From NCBI GenBank assembly GCA_947632525.1, contig CANRPQ010000035.1, positions 1 to 11,133 on the forward strand: a stretch of 11,133 nt of DNA, written 5' to 3'. This stretch comes from an uncultured Clostridia bacterium (GTDB lineage Bacteria; Bacillota; Clostridia; TANB77; CAG-508). Shown here one piece after another: positions 5,387 through 11,133 of the stretch. Under the pieces are notes generated by a model that was not told the origin of the DNA, did not search any database, and saw only the letters and a program-made list of their open reading frames with translations. The stretch's first letter is position 1, and every line of letters starts with the position of its first letter. The position numbers were made by a program, and so were the translations under genes.

Positions 5387-6676
5387 ATGATTGATATTAA
5401 GTTTTTAAGAGAAAATCCAGATGTTGTTAAGGAAAATATTAAAAAGAAATTTCAAGACAACAAACTAGTACTTGTTGATGAAGTATTAGATTTAGATCAA
5501 AAAAAGCGTGAAGCCACTTTAAAAGGTGATGAACTTCGTGGCAAGAGAAATTCTTTAAGTAGTGAGATTGGTAACTTAATGAAACAAGGTCAAAAAGATG
5601 AAGCTGAAAAAATAAAGTTACAAGTTCAAGAAATTAATCAAGAGCTTGTAGAAAATGAAAAATTAGAAGAAGATTATTCAGCTCAAATAAAAGATAGAAT
5701 GATGAGAATTCCTAACATTATACATGAATCAGTTCCTATTGGAAAAGATGATTCTGAGAATGTAGAAATTCAAAAATTTGGAGAGCCAGTTGTTCCAAGT
5801 TATGAAATTCCTTATCACACAGATATTATGGAATCTTTTAATGGAATTGACTTAGATAGCGCACGTAGAGTTGCTGGTAATGGATTTTACTATTTAATTG
5901 GAGATATTGCAAGACTTCATTCTGCAGTTATTTCTTATGCTAGGGACTTTATGATTAATAAAGGATTTACTTATTGTGTTCCACCTTTTATGATTCGTAG
6001 TAATGTTGTAACAGGTGTTATGAGCTTTGAAGAAATGGATGCAATGATGTATAAAATTGAAGGTGAAGATTTATACTTAATTGGTACTAGTGAACATTCT
6101 ATGATTGGTAAATTTAAAGACCAATTACTTTCAAAAAATGAATTGCCATACAATATGACTTCTTATTCCCCATGTTTTAGGAAAGAAAAGGGTGCTCATG
6201 GAATTGAAGAACGTGGTGTTTACCGTATTCACCAATTTGAAAAGCAAGAAATGGTAGTAGTTTGTGAGCCAGAGGATAGTTGGGAATGGTATGATAAGTT
6301 ATGGTCTTATACTGTAGAATTATTTAGAAGTATGGATATTCCTGTTCGTACTTTAGAATGTTGTAGTGGAGATTTAGCTGATTTAAAAGCTAAAAGTTGT
6401 GATGTTGAAGCTTGGAGTCCAAGACAACAAAAATATTTCGAAGTAGGAAGCTGTTCAAACTTGACAGATGCACAGGCTAGACGTTTAGGTATTCGTATTA
6501 AAGGTGAAAAAGGAAATTATTATGCACATACATTAAATAACACTGTAGTTGCCCCACCTCGTATGTTAATAGCATTTTTAGAAAATCATTATCAAGAAGA
6601 CGGAAGTATTACAATTCCAGAAGTATTATGGCCATATATGGGTGGTACAAAGGTTTTAATTCCTAAAAAAGTTTAA
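5387..6676 (+). CDS. serS: Seryl-tRNA synthetase
   Basis: SerRS charges tRNA-Ser (and tRNA-Sec where present) with serine. The 429 residues are full length: an N-terminal coiled-coil tRNA-binding arm (about 30-108, rich in K, E and Q) and a class II catalytic core. Motif 2 is CFRKEKGAHGIEERGVYRIH (263-282), continuing QFEKQEM; motif 3 is TLNNTVVAPPRMLIAFLEN (382-400) with Arg392. LIGTSEH (231-237) holds the serine-binding T-x-E. These read more like the archaeal type (LIGTSEHP, FRKE.GAHG) than the usual bacterial LIPTAE and FRSEAG, and GLAVGR in motif 3 is VVAPPR. I take it as a divergent subtype rather than a broken enzyme, since the catalytic residues persist. ysxC follows after 18 nt, probably in one operon. 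Confidence 0.96.
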   Translation: MIDIKFLRENPDVVKENIKKKFQDNKLVLVDEVLDLDQKKREATLKGDELRGKRNSLSSEIGNLMKQGQKDEAEKIKLQVQEINQELVENEKLEEDYSAQIKDRMMRIPNIIHESVPIGKDDSENVEIQKFGEPVVPSYEIPYHTDIMESFNGIDLDSARRVAGNGFYYLIGDIARLHSAVISYARDFMINKGFTYCVPPFMIRSNVVTGVMSFEEMDAMMYKIEGEDLYLIGTSEHSMIGKFKDQLLSKNELPYNMTSYSPCFRKEKGAHGIEERGVYRIHQFEKQEMVVVCEPEDSWEWYDKLWSYTVELFRSMDIPVRTLECCSGDLADLKAKSCDVEAWSPRQQKYFEVGSCSNLTDAQARRLGIRIKGEKGNYYAHTLNNTVVAPPRMLIAFLENHYQEDGSITIPEVLWPYMGGTKVLIPKKV

Positions 6677-6694
6677 ATAAGAAAGGAATATATA

Positions 6695-7279
6695 ATGCTA
6701 ATTAAAAATCCAGAATTTACAATTTCTGCTGTTAGTCCAAAGCAATATCCTAAAGATAATTTGCCAGAAATAGTTTTAGTAGGTAAATCTAATGTTGGAA
6801 AATCATCTTTTATAAACACATTAGTTAATCGTAAAAAGTTAGCAAGAACTAGTAGTGAGCCAGGAAAGACTAGACAAATTAATTTTTATAATATGGATAA
6901 TAAGTTTTATTTTGTTGACTTACCTGGTTATGGATATAGCAAAATGTCTAAGAAAGAGCAAGAAAAAGTTGGCCAATTTATAGAAGAATATCTTCAAAAA
7001 AGTAAAAAGATTGCATTAATTATTTTTGTTATTGATATTCGCCATGAACCAACTGCTAATGATAAATTAATGTATGATTATATTTTTAAGGCAAACCTAC
7101 CTTGTATAGTTATTGCAAACAAAGCAGATAAGATTGGTATTACTAAAGTCGAAGATATGGTTATTGGTTTACAAAGAAACTTAAATCCTTTAAATGATAT
7201 TATATTCCTTCCATTTTCTAGTGAAAGAAAAATATATACTGAAAAAGTATGGAATGTGATTGAAGATTATATCAACTGA
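6695..7279 (+). CDS. ysxC: Ribosome biogenesis GTPase YsxC/EngB
   Basis: This TRAFAC-class GTPase takes part in late 50S ribosomal subunit assembly and is essential in Bacillus. The 194 residues are the family length. All G motifs are visible: G1 GKSNVGKSS (30-38), G2 around GKTRQINF (57-64), G3 DLPGYGY (75-81), G4 NKAD (142-145) and G5 SSE (175-177). AAAGGA at 6682-6687, 7 nt before the ATG, sets the start. It lies 18 nt behind serS with no terminator between, so it is probably co-transcribed. In many Firmicutes ysxC follows lon; here it follows serS. Confidence 0.95.
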   Translation: MLIKNPEFTISAVSPKQYPKDNLPEIVLVGKSNVGKSSFINTLVNRKKLARTSSEPGKTRQINFYNMDNKFYFVDLPGYGYSKMSKKEQEKVGQFIEEYLQKSKKIALIIFVIDIRHEPTANDKLMYDYIFKANLPCIVIANKADKIGITKVEDMVIGLQRNLNPLNDIIFLPFSSERKIYTEKVWNVIEDYIN

Positions 7280-7329
7280 TTGACTTTTAGGTGTTTTTGA
7301 TATATAATAATAGTAACTCCAATTTGGAG
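7280..7329 (+). promoter_or_regulatory. Strong promoter and 5' leader dyad of the 74-residue orphan gene
   Basis: TTGACT (7280-7285) and TATAAT (7303-7308) are 17 nt apart, close to consensus. The -35 overlaps the ysxC stop codon by one base. Just after the expected start of transcription lies the palindrome CTCCAATTTGGAG (7317-7329), which could be an operator or an mRNA-stabilising 5' hairpin. AAGGAGG (7340-7346) follows, 7 nt before the ATG. Confidence 0.75.
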
Positions 7330-7353
7330 AATTATATTTAAGGAGGCATTTTT

Positions 7354-7578
7354 ATGTCCAAACCTCGGCAGTATGTACGCGTAGCGTTCTGCAGCAACGA
7401 CCTTGCTAAGGCAGCCCTTTCCAACGCACAGGATCATTTTCATCGTCGCGTTTTGAAGGCGGAGGATCTCAGCATGGTGTCCGGTTCTACCGTGTTCTTC
7501 CAGGCTAGCTCTGTGAATGAGCACGTTAACGTGATCAAGCAGTTTCTGCTTGACTGCGAGGGAGCCATTCCCGACTGA
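7354..7578 (+). CDS. Unrecognised 74-residue protein, GC-rich, highly signposted
   Basis: I do not recognise a family. The protein is soluble, with no signal peptide or membrane span. It starts MSKPRQYVRVAFC and has an apparent strand-helix, then strand-helix pattern: YVRVAFC, a helix over about 15-31, TVFFQAS (46-52) and a helix over about 56-69. It contains His28, His30, His57 and two Cys residues (13 and 68), with no obvious metal motif. It is very likely real: near-consensus promoter, perfect AAGGAGG with 7-nt spacing, and its own terminator. The coding sequence is 53% GC (119 of 225 by hand), while flanking intergenic DNA is strongly AT-rich. That composition, shared only with purA here, suggests acquisition from elsewhere. 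The signals suggest abundant expression as a single gene. Confidence 0.75.
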   Translation: MSKPRQYVRVAFCSNDLAKAALSNAQDHFHRRVLKAEDLSMVSGSTVFFQASSVNEHVNVIKQFLLDCEGAIPD

Positions 7579-7580
7579 AC

Positions 7581-7601
7581 AAGTAAGGAATTTCCTTACT
7601 T
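7581..7601. repeat. 21-nt perfect palindrome after the orphan gene
   Basis: AAGTAAGGAA (7581-7590) and TTCCTTACTT (7592-7601) are exact reverse complements around a single T. It starts 2 nt after the stop codon. No T-run follows, so it is not a standard terminator. It may be a 3' stabilising hairpin or a protein site. Confidence 0.6.
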
Positions 7602-7622
7602 CATGACGTAAAAATACTTTCC

Positions 7623-7668
7623 AAAGAAAATATAGGTAAGCTTATTAGCTAACCTATATTTTCTTTTT
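7623..7668 (+). terminator. Terminator of the 74-residue orphan gene
   Basis: A 15-bp perfect stem pairs 7623-7637 with 7652-7666, extended by AGCT (7639-7642) with AGCT (7647-7650) around one mismatch and a TATT loop. The stem ends in TTTTCTTTTT on the plus strand. The U-tract is in the plus direction; on the minus strand GG follows, so it would serve the convergent DUF951 gene poorly. Confidence 0.75.
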
Positions 7669-7706
7669 GCTATATAATTTTGTTTGTTGTTGCGAAAATG
7701 CTTTTA

Positions 7707-7886
7707 TTATTTTTCTATCTTTTTAGTAATAGATTTTAATGCTTTTTGTCTTTCTAGTGTTACTATATGACCACATCCTAAACATTTTAGTTTAAAATCT
7801 ACTCCTACTCGTGTTAATTCCCATAATTTGCTTCCACAAGGATGCTGCTTTTTTGTTTTTACAATATCCCCTACATTATATTCCAT
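7707..7886 (-). CDS. DUF951 family small protein
   Basis: This 59-residue protein starts MEYNVGDIVKTKKQHPCGS and continues to FKLKCLGCGHIV, then a basic tail. That is the pattern of the DUF951 family (Bacillus YyzM type), found across Firmicutes with no known function. Cys17 in HPCGS and the Cys35/Cys38 pair in CLGCGH suggest a zinc-ribbon-like or nucleic-acid-binding fold, an inference only. The ribosome site is weak: GGGGTG lies 12 nt before the ATG. It begins 41 nt after gltX on the same strand with no terminator between, so the two are likely co-transcribed. Composition is AT-rich like the neighbours. Confidence 0.88.
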   Translation of the reverse strand: MEYNVGDIVKTKKQHPCGSKLWELTRVGVDFKLKCLGCGHIVTLERQKALKSITKKIEK

Positions 7887-7927
7887 ATAAGAATTTCACA
7901 CCCCGTTTCACTTTTAATTAATTTATT

Positions 7928-9574
7928 CTAAATAATTTGATTGATTCTTTTTTCAATACTATCTTTTCCCAATACCTGCATAATTTCATATAAATCTGGG
8001 GTTTGTTGTCTACCGGTTAAGCTTACTCTTAAAACTGTACTAATATCTCCTACATGTCCTGGCCATTTTTCTGGTTCTTGCTTATACATTTTTACTTCTC
8101 TTGCATATCCTAATTCTTCTGCTAAGTCCTTAACTTTATTAAACCAAGTTTGTTTATCATCTGCTAAATCAAAATATTTTTCAATGTAAGTTGATAGTAT
8201 TTTTTTAATTTCTTCTTTATCGTTTATTTTTCCATATTCAAAATCTGCATTTTGTTTGAAAAATTCATCATCATACATATATGAAATTGCATCTTTTAAA
8301 TCAGACCATTTACTAATATCTTTTCTAGGCTTTTCATTGCCTCTTTCTATGCTTAAAATCTTTAATGCATATTCTTTGTTATCTAACATTTTTAAAAGCC
8401 CTGAATCATAATTTTTAGCCCAATTATATGCTTCATCATATACTTCTTGAGCAGTAAATTTAGAAATCACGGTTTTGCTAATATCTAAAATTTTAACAAT
8501 ATCAAACAAAGCTCCACTAACACTCATTTTGTTTAGTTGTAATTCAAATTCATCTAATGAAGCATTTGGATTTGCTTTTCTCCAACTTTCAAAATTAGAA
8601 TTTGCAATATTCATAAGATATTCTACAACTGCTTCCTTAGGAATTCCTTGCTCTGTGTAGTAACTAACTGCAGCTTCTGGATCTTTACGTTTGCTTAATT
8701 TTCTCTTTCCACCGTCTTCTTCTTTCATAATTGGTGAAATATGTGCATATTTAGGTGCTTTAAACTCTAACATTTGGAATAACTGCAAATGTAATGCAAC
8801 AGAAGAAAGCCATTCATCTCCACGAATAACATGTGTTGTTCCCATTAAGTGGTCATCTATTGCATGTGCAAAGTGATATGTTGGAAGTCCATCTGCTTTA
8901 ATTATTACAATGTCTTGGTCATTTTCAGGAAATTCTACATTTCCTTTAATTATATCATGATGTCTAATTTTTCTATCTTCTCTGCCTGGTGATTTCAATC
9001 TTACAATATATGGCTCTCCATTTTTTATTTTTTGGATTGCTTCGTCTACTGTTAAATCTCTACAATGAGCCCATACTCCATAATATCCAGGCCTTATTTT
9101 TGCTGCTTCTTGCTTTTTCCTCATTTCATCCAAATCTTCTGCACTGCAAAAACATGGATAAGCTTTCCCTTGTTCTAATAAATGTTTTGCATAAGCTTGA
9201 TAAATATCTTTTCTTAAAGATTGCTTATATGGTCCATATTTTCCTGTTTCATTTACTTCATCTATCATTCCTTCATCTGGAGTTAATCCAAAGTCTCGCA
9301 AAGATTGAATTATACCTGTTACACCATTTTCTACTTCCCTCTTTTGGTCAGTATCTTCTACTCTTAAGAAAAATACTCCACCTGTTTGTTTTGCCACTTT
9401 TCTAGCAACTACTACTTGATATAGAGAACCTAAATGAACAAAGCCTGTAGGGCTTGGTGCAAACCTTGTTACTATAGCATCTTCATGTAAGTTTCTTACT
9501 GGATATTTTTCTTCATAATATGAAATTGGTTTTGCATCTGGAAAAATTAAATTAGCTAAATCTTTGTAATCCAT
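7928..9574 (-). CDS. gltX: Glutamyl-tRNA synthetase
   Basis: GluRS attaches glutamate to tRNA-Glu (and to tRNA-Gln in bacteria using the GatCAB route). It is a class I synthetase: RFAPSPTGFVHLGS (37-50) contains the HIGH motif as HLGS, and KLSKRKD (292-298) is the KMSKS motif. C141-F-C143 with C171 are probably the zinc-binding cysteines. At 548 residues it is about 60 longer than the common 480-490 form. The extra length includes about 30 residues ahead of the catalytic start, plus SKRKDPEAAVSYY followed by a longer helical region. I recall this as a Clostridia-type form. AAAAGGAGAT (9581-9590) sets the start. No T-box lies upstream. A DUF951 gene follows. Confidence 0.95.
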   Translation of the reverse strand: MDYKDLANLIFPDAKPISYYEEKYPVRNLHEDAIVTRFAPSPTGFVHLGSLYQVVVARKVAKQTGGVFFLRVEDTDQKREVENGVTGIIQSLRDFGLTPDEGMIDEVNETGKYGPYKQSLRKDIYQAYAKHLLEQGKAYPCFCSAEDLDEMRKKQEAAKIRPGYYGVWAHCRDLTVDEAIQKIKNGEPYIVRLKSPGREDRKIRHHDIIKGNVEFPENDQDIVIIKADGLPTYHFAHAIDDHLMGTTHVIRGDEWLSSVALHLQLFQMLEFKAPKYAHISPIMKEEDGGKRKLSKRKDPEAAVSYYTEQGIPKEAVVEYLMNIANSNFESWRKANPNASLDEFELQLNKMSVSGALFDIVKILDISKTVISKFTAQEVYDEAYNWAKNYDSGLLKMLDNKEYALKILSIERGNEKPRKDISKWSDLKDAISYMYDDEFFKQNADFEYGKINDKEEIKKILSTYIEKYFDLADDKQTWFNKVKDLAEELGYAREVKMYKQEPEKWPGHVGDISTVLRVSLTGRQQTPDLYEIMQVLGKDSIEKRINQII

Positions 9575-9623
9575 TATTTTATCTCCTTTTATACATAAGT
9601 ATTTTCTATTTTAAGCAAATTTT

Positions 9624-9682
9624 AACGTGCCTATTTTTTATAAGCACGTTTATATTTTACAACATTTTTTATTAATATTCAA
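9624..9682 (-). promoter_or_regulatory. Candidate gltX promoter with hairpin at the transcription start
   Basis: On the minus strand TTGAAT (9677-9682) and TAAAAT (9654-9659) are 17 nt apart. The expected start of transcription falls in a 7-bp inverted repeat, AACGTGC (9624-9630) with GCACGTT (9644-9650). The dyad could be an operator. It has no useful U-tract on the minus strand, so it is a poor terminator for trmL. The rest of the 168-nt gap between trmL and gltX is AT-rich without other recognised signals. Confidence 0.45.
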
Positions 9683-9742
9683 GGCTTTACTTTAATCATT
9701 TCATCTCATATTTTTAAAATTATTTTAAATGATTGTAATAAA

Positions 9743-10243
9743 TTATATATCAAAATAATTGCTTATTTCTTGTAAATGTTCAAATCCAACTTGCCTAAAT
9801 ACTTCATAAGCAACAATTGCTACTGAATTTGATAAATTTAATGACCTTAAATGTTCCCTCATTGGAATTCTAATAGTGTTATCAATGTATTTTTGTAATA
9901 GGTCCTCTGGTAATCCCTTGGTTTCTTTTCCAAATAAAATAAAAATTTCTTCAGATTTAGTATAATCCATATCTGAATAACATTGTTTGCCCTTTGTTGT
10001 AGAAAAATACATTGCATTTTTTTCAGGTGGGTATTTTTCTAAAAATTCATGTAAAGATTCATGTATTTCTATATCTAATTTATCCCAATAATCAAGTCCT
10101 GCTCTTTTTAGATATTTGTCTGAAATTTCAAAGCCTAATGGTTTTACTAAATGCAATTTTGCTCCAATAGCTGCACAAGTTCTTGCAATATTTCCTGTAT
10201 TTTGTGGAATTTCTGGTTCCACCATAACAATATGTAAGTTCAT
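9743..10243 (-). CDS. trmL: tRNA (cytidine/uridine-2'-O-)-methyltransferase TrmL
   Basis: TrmL is a SPOUT-fold enzyme that uses S-adenosylmethionine to methylate the ribose at wobble position 34 of tRNA-Leu isoacceptors. The 166 residues are near the minimal family length (YibK/CspR), with no extra RNA-binding domain. The three SPOUT motifs are visible: NTGNIART (15-22), LFGKETKGLP (103-112), and IPM with RSLNLSNSVAIVAYE (126-147), which form the knot that holds the cofactor. A GAAAGGAA element lies before the ATG. The sortase gene precedes it by 45 nt, but a terminator lies between, so trmL may depend on readthrough. Confidence 0.93.
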   Translation of the reverse strand: MNLHIVMVEPEIPQNTGNIARTCAAIGAKLHLVKPLGFEISDKYLKRAGLDYWDKLDIEIHESLHEFLEKYPPEKNAMYFSTTKGKQCYSDMDYTKSEEIFILFGKETKGLPEDLLQKYIDNTIRIPMREHLRSLNLSNSVAIVAYEVFRQVGFEHLQEISNYFDI

Positions 10244-10273
10244 ATTTTATTCCTTTCACTATGTTTTTACCTT

Positions 10274-10304
10274 AAAAAGAAGTGGCTTTTATTCTGCCAC
10301 TTCT
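10274..10304 (-). terminator. Terminator overlapping the sortase stop codon
   Basis: AGAAGTGGC (10278-10286) pairs exactly with GCCACTTCT (10296-10304). On the minus strand five T residues follow the stem. The sortase stop codon (10289-10291) lies in the loop, so terminating ribosomes may influence folding. Confidence 0.7.
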
Positions 10305-11017
10305 CTTAATTTTACTACTAATCTCTGTTTTCCATAATTTGTACAAGTAATTAATGTAAGCTCTTTCTTTCCATTGGTTAATTGACTAGTACATCTTGTA
10401 TCAGTTGGCTCTACTACATATTTATTATATACTTGATACTTAATAGTTCTACCAGATAAATCTGTTAATTCTGCAATATCTCCATTTTTTAATTTATGTA
10501 ATTTTCCAAACATAATTCCACTTTCATAATAGTGACCTACTATACAATAATTTCCTACTTCATTTGGTGATGGTCCCCAATATTTATTAATAGATACATA
10601 TAGTAAATCTGGTGATGTGTCAGAAAGAACTGGATATTCAATACCAATCTTTGGTATTTTTAATACTGCTTCTGTAGTATATTTTACTCCGTCTGTAGAT
10701 GTATATGTATTGGTATCTATTTTTGGCTTTTTATTTTCACTTTCTTTCTTCTGGTTTTCTTCTTCTTTGTTTAAAATAACAACAATAACATCATCTTCTG
10801 TTTTCTTTACTGTAGTATCTTCGTTATATTTTAATTGTGATAAAATTTCTTGTGATACTTGAGCCGTTTTGTTTCTGTCATATGATGCATATATGTAATA
10901 AGAAAATAAAAGGAACAACAAAAAAACAGATAAAAAGAATTCTATTTTATAGATAATCTTTTTTCTCTTAATCTCTGGTGTAACATATAATTTTTCTGTT
11001 ACTAAGATTTGGTTCAT
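10289..11017 (-). CDS. Sortase family transpeptidase
   Basis: Sortases anchor surface proteins to the peptidoglycan, or polymerise pilins, on the outer face of the membrane. The protein has 242 residues. A basic cytoplasmic start (ends KRKK, 17-20) leads into one membrane span (about 22-45). A K/E-rich linker (about 46-105) follows, then the catalytic domain. IPKIGIEYPV (121-130), GHYY with His162, and TLITCTNYGKQR with Cys225 and Arg232 give the complete catalytic set. The class is uncertain; a D- or E-like single-span form is plausible. No LPxTG-type substrate or pilin gene is in the window, so a general housekeeping role is likely. AGGAG and AGGAAG lie 8 to 18 nt before the ATG. A terminator overlaps the stop codon. 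Confidence 0.92.
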   Translation of the reverse strand: MNQILVTEKLYVTPEIKRKKIIYKIEFFLSVFLLFLLFSYYIYASYDRNKTAQVSQEILSQLKYNEDTTVKKTEDDVIVVILNKEEENQKKESENKKPKIDTNTYTSTDGVKYTTEAVLKIPKIGIEYPVLSDTSPDLLYVSINKYWGPSPNEVGNYCIVGHYYESGIMFGKLHKLKNGDIAELTDLSGRTIKYQVYNKYVVEPTDTRCTSQLTNGKKELTLITCTNYGKQRLVVKLREVAE

Positions 11018-11050
11018 GTTATCTTCCTCTCCTATTTTATCACTATTCTT

Positions 11051-11079
11051 ATTATAGCATATTTATTCTAAGTTTTGAA
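11051..11079 (-). promoter_or_regulatory. Extended -10 promoter of the sortase gene
   Basis: On the minus strand TGCTATAAT (11051-11059) is an extended -10 box. A weak TTCAAA (11074-11079) lies 17 nt upstream of TATAAT. The leader to the start codon would be short, about 25-30 nt. Confidence 0.6.
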
Positions 11080-11133
11080 GTACTTTTTTCAAAAAATACA
11101 AAATGATGTATTATACGATTGTATTTAAGATAT

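Noticed and set aside
8989..9405. 138-codon plus-strand frame inside gltX
   Set aside because: It is antisense to the GluRS catalytic domain and its Leu/His/Phe-rich product is the usual shadow of an AT-rich gene.
9624..9650. Hairpin AACGTGC/GCACGTT as the trmL terminator
   Set aside because: On the minus strand it is followed by AAAATTTGC rather than a U-tract, and it lies next to a better-matching gltX promoter.

Overview
The window is AT-rich (hand-counted lines of glmS run about 20 to 42% GC) and carries a low-GC Gram-positive gene set: a sortase, a BofA-family and a YaaL-family (DUF2508) protein, a DUF951 protein, and strong AGGAGG-type ribosome binding sites with occasional TTG and GTG starts. 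This fits a Clostridia-type Firmicute, perhaps one of the AT-rich uncultured gut lineages. The rank is inferred from gene content only. No rRNA, tRNA, CRISPR array or transposase is visible.

Layout. Bases 1-408 hold no convincing gene. They contain two identical 64-nt GC-rich repeat copies in inverted orientation; the second sits exactly in the middle of a 26-bp perfect palindrome. Then comes glmS (+) with its own promoter, facing a convergent purA (-) across a shared two-hairpin terminator. Next on the minus strand is a small operon of a CaCA-type cation exchanger, a YaaL-like protein and BofA. Divergent from it is serS-ysxC (+), followed by a small, GC-rich, strongly signposted 74-residue orphan gene with its own promoter and terminator. 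The rest is on the minus strand: sortase, trmL, then gltX with a 59-residue DUF951 gene behind it.

Functions. Most genes are housekeeping: hexosamine synthesis (GlmS), purine synthesis (PurA), tRNA charging (SerRS, GluRS), tRNA wobble methylation (TrmL) and 50S ribosome assembly (YsxC). BofA and sortase add envelope and sporulation-type functions. No new defence or metabolic system is evident.

Points most worth following are: (1) the structured repeat pair; (2) two genes, purA (about 47% GC in sampled lines) and the 74-residue orphan (53% GC), whose coding sequence contrasts sharply with AT-rich flanks; (3) a 15-bp inverted repeat covering the bofA start codon; (4) a SerRS with archaeal-like motif signatures; and (5) the absence of a glmS ribozyme and of T-box leaders in front of the genes where they might be expected.
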